The notes under the pieces were generated by a model. That model was given only the letters and a program-made list of their open reading frames with translations, had not been told where the DNA came from and searched no databases. Source: Lucifuga dentata (Eukaryota; Chordata; Actinopteri; Ophidiiformes; Bythitidae). From it: a stretch of 64,000 nt of DNA. The stretch covers positions 1-64,000 of the forward strand of contig VXCM01000348.1 of assembly GCA_014773175.1 (NCBI GenBank). The letters run 5' to 3'. Below, piece after piece: positions 53,601-64,000 of the stretch (positions within the stretch are counted from its first letter, which is position 1; the number at the start of each line of letters is the position of its first letter). Both the position numbers and the translations under genes were made by a program.

Positions 53601-56600
53601 CTGGCCAGATCCAGATCGGTTGTATCTCATGTTCTCTGTGGACATGTTTAAAAGACCATACCGGCAATTTTGCGAGTTTGAGCCTAATGTATTCAATTTT
53701 CATACATGTTACATTACTGACAGTCATTTCCCAAAGGATAAACCCATATTTCAGTTTTTCTGATATTTTGCAAAATCTCTTAATCTTTCAAAATGAAATA
53801 TTCAAGCGATACACCCACCTTAAAAANATATTTTGCAAAATCTCTTAATCTTTCAAAATGAAATATTCAAGCGATACACCCACCTTAAAAATCGATGTTT
53901 CTCTTGCTAATAGTTATGCAGCCTTAGGAAGTCACAGTCCTTTAAATTTTTCAATAAATGCAGGTCTTCTTTTGGGACTATATTCCCCAGTGGAGACATA
54001 CATTAACTGCACTTTTTACTGCACTTAAATGCTAAAATTACATAACTTCGGAAAAAAAACCTGAATACACGGTTTGTTCACTATGATGGATTACCTATCT
54101 CAAGAACATTTGAAGTATCAACAAGTTGATTTTAATAGCGTACCAGAATGAACTGAAACCAATGGCAGTCTGGAAGGTAACAAATACAATTTTTAATTCA
54201 CCATTCCTGTAGTATGCTTTGGGAAATGATTATCAGTAAAATTATGTGTATGAAAATTGAATATATTAGGCTCAAACATGCAAAATGGCTGGTATGGTCC
54301 TTTAAGCNTTATGTGTATGAAAATTGAATATATTAGGCTCAAACATGCAAAATGGCTGGTATGGTCCTTTAAGCTTTGGAAAAGTTACGATGAAGTACTG
54401 ATGGTGTCTGTGTATCATGAAGTCTAAGCTAAAAAAGCTTTTAGTGTGGCGGATGGAATGTGTAAGAACAGGTATACGCGAGTACAAGCTGGTAACATGA
54501 TTGTTAACGAAAGCAAATGTTAGTGTGTTAATGAATTGAAAGTGGGTTATTGAATTAACACGCATGTGACGTTCACGTCAAAGTGTTTCATTTTGGCTTT
54601 CAACATATCTGATCAGGAGAGGAAAGCTGCACGAGTCAGCAAAGAGGCGATGAAGCAACTCCACAGCGAGTCTCAGAGGCTGATCAGAGGTCAGTTCAAA
54701 AGACATTGAAGTTAGTTTTATATTTTATTGTCTCTAGTATCCTTGTGTCTGCTAAGTCCGCTAACACGTCATTTCTGACTAATCCTCAGTAGCTTTTGTT
54801 TTTTCATTGGATCTGTATTTAAAATGTGCGATTCAAATTTAAAAGGAAGCGTTTCGCGTCCTCCATGCTCTTGTGAATGCATCTTTGAAACGTTCTGTCT
54901 TTCTAGAGTCGGCGCTTGGCTTGCCCTACCACATCCCTGAGCCGAAGACCATTGACCAGTTCTTTAAGAAGAGAGCCAGACCAGAGGGCCCTGCCATGGC
55001 ATTGTTGAAGTAAAGACAAACATATAATACTAATATTATATGTACGAATGTGTTATATCATACATATAATACTAGTTCGTAATAGTTCTACAGCATGTAA
55101 ACACACTGACAAATTGCTCAAAGCCTGTCTGAGTAACTTACACAAACTAATACCAATCTTCTGACCTTCCCTTCAGATCTACAAAATATTCAGCCATGAT
55201 GTCGGAGGTCCCATCAGCTCCTCCTCCACCTCCCAGTGAGCCCCAACAACCATCTACAGAGCCAGACTCTCCCTCTCTGGATCTCTCATCTGCCCATATT
55301 CAGACCATAAAGCCTGCTGCCACCTCATCGCCGCAGCAGGAGGGCCACAGTCAGGCCAGAGAGACGGGCGTCGGCACCGATCCCGACCAGGAATCAGGCC
55401 CGATGCTTTATCTGACCGAGAGTCTTCAAGTGTTGCTCGCAACAAATAGAGTCAAACCTTCCTCTGGCTCTGAGGAAGAAACCGCTGCTGTGCCTCTAGA
55501 GAAAAGCCCGACTGCAGCTTTTGCTGATTCTAAAGAGCAGCAGGAAGAGGCTGGTGCTGGGGCTTTGGTTGAGTCTCTCACCTCTCAGACTGTGAGTGCT
55601 GATCCTGCTGGCATGGAGCTCTTAGCACAGGGCCCAACCAAGCCTAAAAAGGACAAACTAGCCAGGCTGAGGGAGCTTGGACTGGACCCTCCGCCTGTCG
55701 CTAAACTGTGTGCTGACGATGGAGCCTTTGTTCAGCTTGAGCTGCCACAGCTCAACCCTGGTGAGTTGTGAACCTTTACAGAGTTTGAGTTGAATTAAAA
55801 AACAGCCTAAGTAACCCCGTTACTATTGCGTCCTGACCTGATATTCCCTCTCTTCGTTAATCAGGCGTGGAGGCCCTGAAAGAGCGTTACCTTCGCCACG
55901 TCCAGCCGGCAGCGCGCCCCCATGGAGAGCGCACAATGCAGCTCAGCATCATCCGCAAAGACAGCACTCCCTCTGGTCAGGAAGAGCTGCACGCCGAGTC
56001 CATCACAGTTACTGTCAAAGAGGGCGCAGACGAGCCCACGGCCACCAAACCTGGTACAGATCAGCATTTGATAGAGAAGCACTGAACACACATTTATTGG
56101 GAGATTTTGTTTTCTGCCATGACTAAAATCTCCCGCCGGCCTTCTGTAGCACTTCTTTAAGCTCTTAAACTTTTAATGTCATTGTTTCAAATGTCTTCAA
56201 CCTTTTAAAATTTTGTCTTATGGCTTCTTTTTTTATACATATATATTTTAATTTCCCTTGCCTTGCCTTCTTTCTGAAGGAGAGAAGCTGCTGGCACTGA
56301 AGGAGCGTCTGCTTCAAGCCATGGCCCTGCGGAGGAAGGAGGAGAGGGCCCGCAAGGCCGAGCTGCACCGCTTGGACAATGAGGACTGTGGGGAGGAAGA
56401 AGAAGAGGAGGAGGAAGAGATGACAGATGAGTCTGAGGGAGAAGAGGTAAGAAGATAAGTTTGTTTCTTGCTGCATTCTGGGCGGCAGAGAAGCCATTAA
56501 ATGATTTGATACACTTTAGTGCTTTTGTCATGTTTCTTCCTCTCCTCCGCAAATCATCTCTGTCCTTTTCTCCCCTCCTCCCCCAGGGTGTAGATGAGTT

Positions 56601-59600
56601 ATTGGGAGGTAACGAGAGCGATGAAGAACAGAAGCGACACGAGGAAGAGGAGGATGAAGGCAGTGTGGCCCAGAGTATCAGGAGCCCCTCACCTGTGGCG
56701 CTGAATGGACAACCAAGCACTCCTGACCTCCTTAACACAGACGGCACGCTCATGCTGTTCCCTGGAAACTCCTGCTCCCGCACGACGTATGTTTGCAGTT
56801 TCAGTTGTGCATCCTTATGTTTGTTTCTGTAACTATTACTTGGCTATGCTATTTAAAATGGCCAGCAAAACAGAAAGTAATCTGATGTTTGGGATGTCCC
56901 AGCTAACACACGAGTTGGTGTCTTCATTTATTACCGTGTTTACATTGTCATGTTTTAGATGAGGTGATGCACTTGTTTGTTCTCCTTATAGGGATGGTGT
57001 AAGGAGGCCTGGACTCTGCGGGCAAGACAGCAACAATAAGATGGGTGAGTATAATAAATGATCTCAGTTTCATCAGCAGCATTCGTTAGCATGACATTTT
57101 CACAGTTAATACAGACTAACAGATTGTTCATAAACTGGTTAATAAACGTTGCGCTCCTTGCTTCATCGCCATCTCCAGAAGAGGAAGACTCCCTGTCCCT
57201 GACGAAGGACAACAGCAACAACAGCAGTTTTGAGCTGGCAGGCTCCATGATCACCTCCTACCAACCTGTCCGCCAGCAGCGTGCCACAGGAAGGGGCGTG
57301 TCCAACTCCTCCGTGTTCCGCTCCCCTTCCCCCTGCTTCTTCAGGCCCAGCTTCCTCAGCTCCGCCTCCAAGGTGAGATGGAGGATGTAGCCACATTTAT
57401 AATACACACACAAAAAAAAAAAAAACAACCTTAGAGAAGTAATACAGGCAGAATCATCCTAAAATAGTAATAACTGCTGCATGTTTGTATATCATATGTA
57501 TATTTTGTTTATTGTTTGCTTCAGGATGTAGCATTTTAACCTATTTGCATGTCTGTCCATCAGAGTTCAGGCAAACTCTCTGAGCCCTCCTTGTCCCTCC
57601 CCGTTGAGGACTCCCAAGACCTGTATGCACCCCCATCTCCAGGCGCCGACTCCGGCCCACTGGGAGGAGCGGCTCCTGGCCCCGGCCTAGGAGGAGACTC
57701 CCAAGGTCTCTTCTCTCTAGAAGACGACATCCACTCCCAGTTACTTGACGCAGATGGCTTCCTGAATGTGGGGCCTCGCCCTGGTGTGCCCCACTCCCAC
57801 AAAAGACAGCTAATCCTGGACAGTTTAGATGAAAATGCAATGGATGCCAACATGGGAGAGCTCTTAGGGTTGTGCTCAGGTGTGTTTGTCTCCGGTGACG
57901 CCGGAGGGGCAGCGGGAGGTCTCGGTGCAACGCAGGAGGACAAGCTGCTCGGGTTGTGCTCGGGGACGTTCCCGCCGACACAGGCTGGAGAGGAGAAGAT
58001 GAAAACTGAGAAAAGAAAGGAGGAGGGAGAAGATGAAGATGAAGACTCTGATAACACCATGGATGAGCTGCTGGGGTTGTGTTCAGGCAAATTTCCCAGT
58101 TCAGGTAAAAGAGCGTTTCTCACTTGTTTCCAAAGGAACGTGTAAAATAGGGCATACACATTCTGTGTTATATACTCATCTCTACTTCATTGTGTTCAAA
58201 TTTCCTTTTCCCTTACACACTTTTATATTTTGTAAGAATAAAGTTTTATGTAACTATTTTAATGTGCATGTTTTGAACAGTTTTTCTTCCCCATCTCACA
58301 ATATTTAGATCTGTCACCCTTGAATTCAAGACCTGCTCTCACGACTTCACCAGCACAAGACAGGTACAAAGACCCGATTCAGAATAAAATATATGATCAC
58401 TGAGAAGATTATTTTTCAGCTAGTTAATTTATCATTTCAGCTGTTGACATAAAATATCTTCCCATTTTACAAATATTTTCCCTGATATGGTTTTGTGTTC
58501 CCTTAATGTTTTTTACTCATTATTTCAGTGCATTTTCATAAAGGGGATAAGTGAATTTTAAAGGACCATATCACCCATTTTGCATGTTTGAGCCTAATAT
58601 ATTCAATATTCATACATGTTACATTACTGACAATCATTTCCCAAACCATACTACTGGAACGGTGAGTTAAAAAAATTTTTCCTACCTTCCAGACCACCAT
58701 TGGTTTCAGTTCCCTCTGTTACACTATTAAAATCAACTTGTTGATACTTGAAACATTATTGGGATAGGTAATCCATCATCGTGAACAAGATGTGTATTCA
58801 GGTTTATTTTTGAAGTTTTGTAATTTTAGCGTTAAAGCACAATTAAAAAAGCGTGGAGTGAGTGTATGTCTCCACCAGGGAATATAGTCCCAAAAGAAGG
58901 CCTGCATTTATCGAATAATTTAAACCGTGACTTCATAATTTTGTGCAACTATTAGCAGGCGAAACATCAATTTTTAAGGTGGGTGTATTGCTTGAATATT
59001 TGATTTTGAAANAACTATTAGCAGGCGAAACATCAATTTTTAAGGTGGGTGTATTGCTTGAATATTTGATTTTGAAAAGTTAAGAGATTTTGCAAAATAT
59101 TAGGAAAGCTGGAATACGGGTTTATCCTTTGGGAAATGATTGTCGGTAATGTTACGTGTATGAAAATTTAATATATTAGGCTCCAACGTGCAAAATGGAT
59201 GGTATGGTCCTTTAATTGAAATATTTCTTTTCAATAAATTCAATAAATCATTTTCAATGCAATTTCTCCATGTAAAGTAAAAAGAAGCCGGATGAGGAAG
59301 AACAAGAGGAGGAAGAGGACTGTGATTTCCTGGTTCTGTCAGATGTGGAAAGCCAAAGTGAGCAGGTATTGTACTTACACTGAAAGTGTATATAACAGTT
59401 ATATGTGTCTTCATTGTACAGATAATGTAACAGGACTGAATTGTGGCTTATATTAGGAAGACAATGATGTAGACAAAGAGGAGGATAGAGAAGAAGAGGA
59501 TGATGCAGACGTTGATGAGGAAGAAGAAAACAATGAGGTGGAAGAAGAGGAAATGCAGGGTTTGTTTGCACCCAAACGGACGAAGAAAAAGAAGAAAATG

Positions 59601-62600
59601 TAAGTGGAAAATGAAATCTAACTTTATTTATAGCACACTACAACATTGTAGTCCAGAGCCTCTATTGGAGGCATTTGTTGTTTTTTTTTTTTTTCCATGC
59701 ATACATCAAAAATATCAAATCAAAATAGCAAATGTATTAATGTTATGGAGAGCCACTTGGTTTAGGAAATCTCCAACATGGCACAGGATTCAGTTGTTTC
59801 TTGCCCGTTGACAGGCGATTGGCTGATTACGTGGACTCTGAAGCTGAGCTGTCAGGCAGTGATGTTGGAAGCGACGATGATGAAGGTGACGCAGGGAGTG
59901 AATACGAGGAAGAGGAGCTGCTTGATGAGCTTCCATCTGATGAAGAGCTGCAGGACCAGGTCAACAAGATCCATATGTGAGTAAGACTGGATCCTACCCC
60001 TTAGGATTTTATTTTATTTTTATGTTTTTTAGTAGGTAGTTGATTACAAAAACCTTTTTTTGAAGACAGTTTTAACTTAAAATGCCTGTTTTAAGTTCTT
60101 TTTCTTTCTTTTTTCTCTTTTCCCCCTTTTATTCTATTTTTCTCTTTTATTCTTTTTCCCTTTTTTTCTATTTTTTTTTTCTTTTTTTCATTTCCAGTTT
60201 GCAATACCTACTCAGCTTCTGTTGAGAAACTTTTAGTGCCAGTTTTATTGCATTGTTACAAATCTGAGATGGATGTCTTGTTTAAAATCAGAATCTAAAT
60301 TTTCACATTATTATGGCCTGGCTGTCATTCTTCTTACAGGAAGCAGGTCATGGATGATGACAAGCGCCGTCTGAGGCTGTACCAGGAGCGATACCTAGCC
60401 GATGGCGACCTGCACACAGATGGCCCCGGCCGAGCTCGCCGTTTCCGCTGGAAAAACATCGGTAAGTACAGAGGATGGAAAATTATTACCATCCATATGC
60501 TTTAATTGTAACTGGTTCCATTTTCCAACTGTCCCAGCCATGTGAGCAGCTGCTTTATTTTCTAATGACCTGCCCCTGTAATTGAGAAATTCTCTGGGTA
60601 TGTGGTACTTTGATTGGACAATGGGACAATAGTTATTAGATATTAAGAATAAGAATATGACGACAGAATAGTTAATGTATTTATGTTCCCATAGAATTTG
60701 AAAGTTAAAGGCCTGGCTGAGACCATCTAATTCTACGACTCAGATCCTGCAGACTTAAAGGACCATATTTGAGCATATTTGAGGACCAATGTGCATATTT
60801 GAGCCTAATATATTAAATTTTCATACATTACTGTCAATCATTTCCCAAAGGATAAAACCGTATTTCAGCTTTCTTGATATTTTGCAAAATCTCTTAATCT
60901 TTCAAAATCAAATATTAAAACATTTTTAATTCACCATTCCAGTAGAATGCTTTGGGAAGTGGTTGTCAGTAACATTACGTGTATGAAAATTGAATATATT
61001 AGGCTCAAACATGCATGATCGCCGGTATGGTCCTTTAAACGAAGGCTGATAAATGCTACTCTCAAAGTCATTTACTGATTTGTCTTTGATTCTGCCCTCT
61101 AGATGATGGCTTTGACTTGGCCAGGAATGGAGAAGAGGGAGAGGAAGAGGCAGAAGATGATGACGCAGAGCAGTCAGAGGTCCAGAGGAGGAAGGAGAGA
61201 CTGGAGAGAGAACAGTGGCTCAGAGAACAGGTCAGTCAATCGATTTCCAGGTGTGTTCCTCACTTTATTTGAGTTTTTTGGTAATGATACAGTCTTAAGA
61301 GACACTTAAGGTAAATATATGTGGATAAAAGGGTTTTTATCTACATTCTTGTCTTTTTGTCTCCTCTCACAGTCTGAGCAGAAAGCCAAAAAGGGGGAGG
61401 ATTTGGATGGCGATGATGAAAGAATTGAAGAAGAAGACAGCCGTTTTATGAAGTTAGCCAAGAAACTGACTGAAAAGACTCTACTAAGGAAAGGTTTGTT
61501 TGACACCCAAAATAAATCATATGGCCATAAAGGCATAAAGCGAGCCATGCTTTTTTCAAAAAAACTGAAATAACATGAGAAATATTTCTATTGCGTAGAT
61601 GTGACATACAGACATAAAATAAGTTGATTACTGGAGAAACAATTTAGTGCGTACAGTTTATTTGGATAGCAGATATTCTTAATCTGTTGTTTATTAAAAT
61701 ATTGGGAGACCAATTTCCAGTCAAGATTTCATTATATTTAATTTTTCAATGCAGACCCCCCTGTGGCAGCACAGCCAGAAAAGAAAGCAACATCAGCCCT
61801 CAATCCTTTCCAGAGACCCGCACAGCCTTTACAGGTAAATGTAAGACAGAACATCCTTGATTAGTTTAAATTGGTGACTGGTTGAGGTTGATTTAATTGA
61901 CATTTCTGTCTTAATTTTCTGCTGTTTTTGGCTGATCTGCTTGCAGGAAATTCATTTTTATTACTGTTACGTTTTTACATGTAAGTTCGGTTGTTGCACA
62001 TTTGTTTTGAAGGTAAGCAAACATGTAACAAGCAACTTTAACAAACAGCTTGTATGTCATTCCTTCTGATTTTGCCTTTTATATCTTAAACTTGAATCAC
62101 TTTTCTCATACAAACAAGAAGAGATCTTTTACTAGGCTCAGTAGGGCAACAATTTCATTTCCAGTTTGTTTTTTTCTCTTTTATTTTTTCTTTTTCCCTT
62201 TTTATTCCTTTTTTCCTTTTTCTCTTTTTTCTTGTTTTTTCTCTTTTTTCCCATTTTTTTCCTTTTTTCCCCTTTTTCTTTTTCCCTTTTTTCTTTTTCC
62301 TTTTCCCCCTTTTTTCTTTTTCCCCTTTTTTCCCTTTTTCCCCTTTTCTTTTTTCCCATTTTTCCTTCTTTTTTCCTTTTTTTTCTTCTTTTTTTTTTCA
62401 TTTTTTATCTCCAGTTTGCAATACCTACTCATAATGGAGTATTACCACCCTACAAATGCTGTGGCCAACACCTTTGCCTTCTCTCAGCAGCCACGTCGGA
62501 AGATATGCTGCTTAGAATAGTGGAAAAACTGGCTGCTGTGTTTACGAAGGACCAGCTAGTGTGGCTGGTAGACTAAGAAGTGAGTTTGCACAAGGTGTGT

Positions 62601-63827
62601 GACGCTGACACTTTACTGATCTTCGCCAGGTGAGGAGAGGTTCGCTACTAAGTCAGCCGCAATCAGTCCTCCAGAAGCTGGCTTCGATATCAGAGGGAAA
62701 CCTCCTGGCCCCCAGAAACAGCCGCGGGTTTCTCTTCCAAACGCTGTCTCCTGAAAAGGATACCGCATCTTCAGCTGCCACGCAGAAGCAGGTGAGCGAG
62801 AGGAGAGTTTCTTTAACATGCTAGGTCTTTAGTATTTGTCCAAAAAAAAGATACAGGAGTTGAGACAAACCTCAGCGATACTGTCTAACCTCATCAATGC
62901 ACAATGAATTATACTGGAAGAAAGAAGTTTATCACATTTTTCAGAGCTTAGGTTGAAAAACAACTTGACACAAAAATTTCTTAAACATAAAGTTTCTTGT
63001 CAGATGTTGCGTTTGAGTCACATATCAGCTCAGAGGGCTTCCCCTTAAAATCTAGTCAAACATATTACAAAACGAGCCATATGAGTACAAAAATGGTAAA
63101 AAAAAAAATTCACATTTGCCAATTTTGTGGTCTGCCTTAGCCCTCACCTGGCTTGGTTTCCAAACCCTGGGTTGTTTTTGGAAAGTATTTTGTATTTTAG
63201 TGTTTATTTTAGCACAGAGTTTGGTGTGGCTGCTCAGCGTGACAGTCGTGAGGCGGTGAGGGAATTTTATTCTGACATTTGCTACATTATGCCACTAGAT
63301 GGAGCCAAAGTCCACACTTACCTTTGTGGGTTTAAAACTAGTGTTGCTTAAAAGTTACAACCTTTGTCAAGAGATTTAACATTGAGGATGTTATTAATGC
63401 TGGAGTATATTTAGGATCTATTTTGTTTGTCCTCTATTATGCATTTTTGTTTTATTATGTCACTTCACACAACTGTGAAATAAGCAATAAAATAAAAGCG
63501 TAATGGTTTCAATACAGAGATAACTCAGTGCTTTTTTTGAAATTTTGCAAAAGTCAATTCTATTCATTTATTCTTTCACTTCATGAATATTTGATTACAT
63601 GTGCACACGTTAAATCTGTCGGTGTTCACCAAGCTTTGGTTTTGTTTCATCAAAGAGCCTTAGCATTGCGAAAAGGTTTTAATTGTGGCCTGTGTGATCC
63701 TCAGATGAAAAAAAGGAGCCAGTTGGAGCCCATGAATCCAACAGCCAAGAGGATCTGCAGGGAGAACAACCCCGAACGACAGACAAAAGGCCCCCAGAGG
63801 AGTATCTTCAGCTTCCTGAACAACTGA
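50665..63827 (+). CDS. clspn: Claspin, ATR-Chk1 checkpoint adaptor and fork protein
   Basis: Claspin travels with replication forks and, once phosphorylated, presents Chk1 to ATR. Exons: 50665-50691, 51550-51667, 52061-52491, 52934-53086, 53387-53458, 54617-54689, 54907-55009, 55177-55760, 55865-56053, 56280-56446, 56587-56786, 56992-57044, 57179-57372, 57564-58104, 58309-58363, 59278-59365, 59457-59599, 59815-59976, 60340-60461, 61103-61230, 61373-61493, 61755-61834, 62630-62791, 63705-63827. They join in frame to 1362 codons (human 1339). The N-terminal half is acidic with basic patches ([17 protein letters not shown]). Exon 14 holds three Chk1-binding repeats, [18 protein letters not shown] and LLGLCSGKF, near residues 885-965. 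A conserved core follows ([28 protein letters not shown]). It ends RSIFSFLNN. Three MITEs and two pyrimidine tracts lie in its introns. Confidence 0.95.
51024..51074. repeat. Perfect hairpin in clspn intron 1
   Basis: 23-bp arms (51024-51046 and 51052-51074) pair perfectly around the 5-base loop AGTTA. The left arm starts gctgggaggaaacc. See findings. Confidence 0.85.
51379..51419. repeat. Second perfect hairpin in clspn intron 1
   Basis: 20-bp arms (51379-51398 and 51400-51419) pair perfectly around a single G. The left arm starts atgatgatgagcac. Confidence 0.85.
53648..54372 (+). repeat. TTAA-type MITE, copy 8
   Basis: It lies in the clspn intron between exons 5 and 6. TTAA bounds it at 53648-53651 and 54369-54372. 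It contains two false duplications (N at 53827 and at 54308), so its real length is about 594 bp. Confidence 0.88.
53763..53891. other. Assembly duplication around N at 53827 (64 bp)
   Basis: 53763-53826 is repeated exactly at 53828-53891. Confidence 0.92.
54242..54374. other. Assembly duplication around N at 54308 (66 bp)
   Basis: 54242-54307 is repeated exactly at 54309-54374. Confidence 0.92.
58558..59215 (-). repeat. TTAA-type MITE, copy 9
   Basis: It lies in the clspn intron between exons 15 and 16, in reverse orientation, with TTAA at 58558-58561 and 59212-59215. One false duplication (N at 59012) lies inside. The terminal repeats are well kept. Confidence 0.88.
58947..59077. other. 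Assembly duplication around N at 59012 (65 bp)
   Basis: 58947-59011 is repeated exactly at 59013-59077. Confidence 0.92.
60088..60214 (+). repeat. Pyrimidine tract with conserved 3' tag in a clspn intron
   Basis: A T/C-only stretch ends in a 21-bp tag (60194-60214, starting ccagtttgcaatacc). The same tag follows a longer pyrimidine tract at 62411-62431, so both belong to one dispersed repeat. Confidence 0.6.
60755..61038 (+). repeat. TTAA-type MITE, copy 10 (internally deleted)
   Basis: It lies in the clspn intron between exons 19 and 20. TTAA bounds it at 60755-60758 and 61035-61038. Most of the interior between the 'tcaaatatt' block and the right terminal repeat is missing. Confidence 0.85.
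62165..62431 (+). repeat. Long polypyrimidine tract with the same tag
   Basis: About 235 bp of nearly pure T and C in TTTTTCC-type units, then the 21-bp tag at 62411-62431. It lies in the clspn intron between exons 22 and 23. It produces long meaningless open frames on both strands. Confidence 0.85.
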
Positions 63828-64000
63828 GGATGTGAAACAATAACTGAATAATAATAATCAGCAGCAGCAGGACAGGAAGGTAATTCTTTTATTCCCAGCT
63901 TCAGGATTTCACCAGCCAGCAAGACTTTTGAAATGAGGTTCAGAACATCACCAAATACACTCAACAGATCATCTGCATGTAAGAATGTTTACATTACCCT
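63828..64000 (+). other. clspn 3' untranslated region
   Basis: Sequence after the clspn stop codon. No canonical AATAAA was seen before the window ends, so the transcript end may lie outside. Confidence 0.5.

Noticed and set aside
57541..58159. Minus-strand open frames of up to 199 codons
   Set aside because: They mirror clspn exon 14, which is in frame with its neighbours and carries Chk1-binding repeats.
62050..62576. Long overlapping open frames rich in F, P, S (plus) or K, E (minus)
   Set aside because: They are produced by the simple T/C tract in a clspn intron.

Overview
The window is vertebrate nuclear DNA, almost certainly from a ray-finned fish and probably a spiny-rayed (percomorph) one. 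It holds intron-rich genes with canonical GT/AG splice sites. The introns are compact and carry a fish-type Tc1 transposon, an RTE-type LINE fragment, short palindromic DNA transposons and many microsatellites. There are no operons, ribosome binding sites or CRISPR arrays. Species cannot be fixed from this sequence alone.

Layout. 1-12.3 kb has no gene I can name: it holds repeats, two splice-compatible candidate exons on the minus strand (5492-5731 and 6850-6962), and a CpG- and E-box-bearing block at about 10.1-10.9 kb that looks like a promoter. 12376-16550 (minus) is cdca8 (borealin), nine coding exons, one of them cut by an assembly gap. It shares a short divergent promoter with 17193-19174 (plus), airim (C1orf109), four exons. 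20011-20700 (minus) is a single-exon claudin. 20.7-27.8 kb has no coding exon and probably holds the long 3' end of the next gene. 27848-45353 (minus) is ago4, complete in 19 coding exons that join in frame to 863 codons. 45.5-50.4 kb is an intergenic stretch into which a dead Tc1 element (46345-48002) and a broken Ki-67-like gene fragment (about 48.4-49.1 kb) were inserted. 50665-63827 (plus) is clspn (claspin), complete in 24 coding exons that join in frame to 1362 codons.

The genes fall into two divergent pairs, cdca8/airim and ago4/clspn. Both pairs are also known head-to-head on human chromosome 1p34-p35, but far apart there; here they sit within about 30 kb. Borealin (chromosomal passenger complex) and claspin (ATR-Chk1 checkpoint adaptor) are both cell-cycle genes, and their promoters show matching signals: CCAAT boxes with a CDE/CHR-like site for cdca8, and an E2F-like site plus a CCAAT box for clspn. 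Airim is a ribosome-maturation factor and Ago4 a slicer-deficient small-RNA effector.

The main repeat is a family of ten TTAA-bounded elements with long terminal inverted repeats, scattered through introns and intergenic DNA in both orientations. One copy contains both a solo LTR and an RTE fragment. Assembly quality matters: 22 single N bases mark joins, and eight of them sit between exact 61-67 bp duplicates. These are unmerged contig overlaps that falsely lengthen an airim exon and an ago4 exon. I found no convincing previously undescribed gene system; the repeat family, the assembly-join signature and the unassigned 1-12 kb block are the parts most worth following up.
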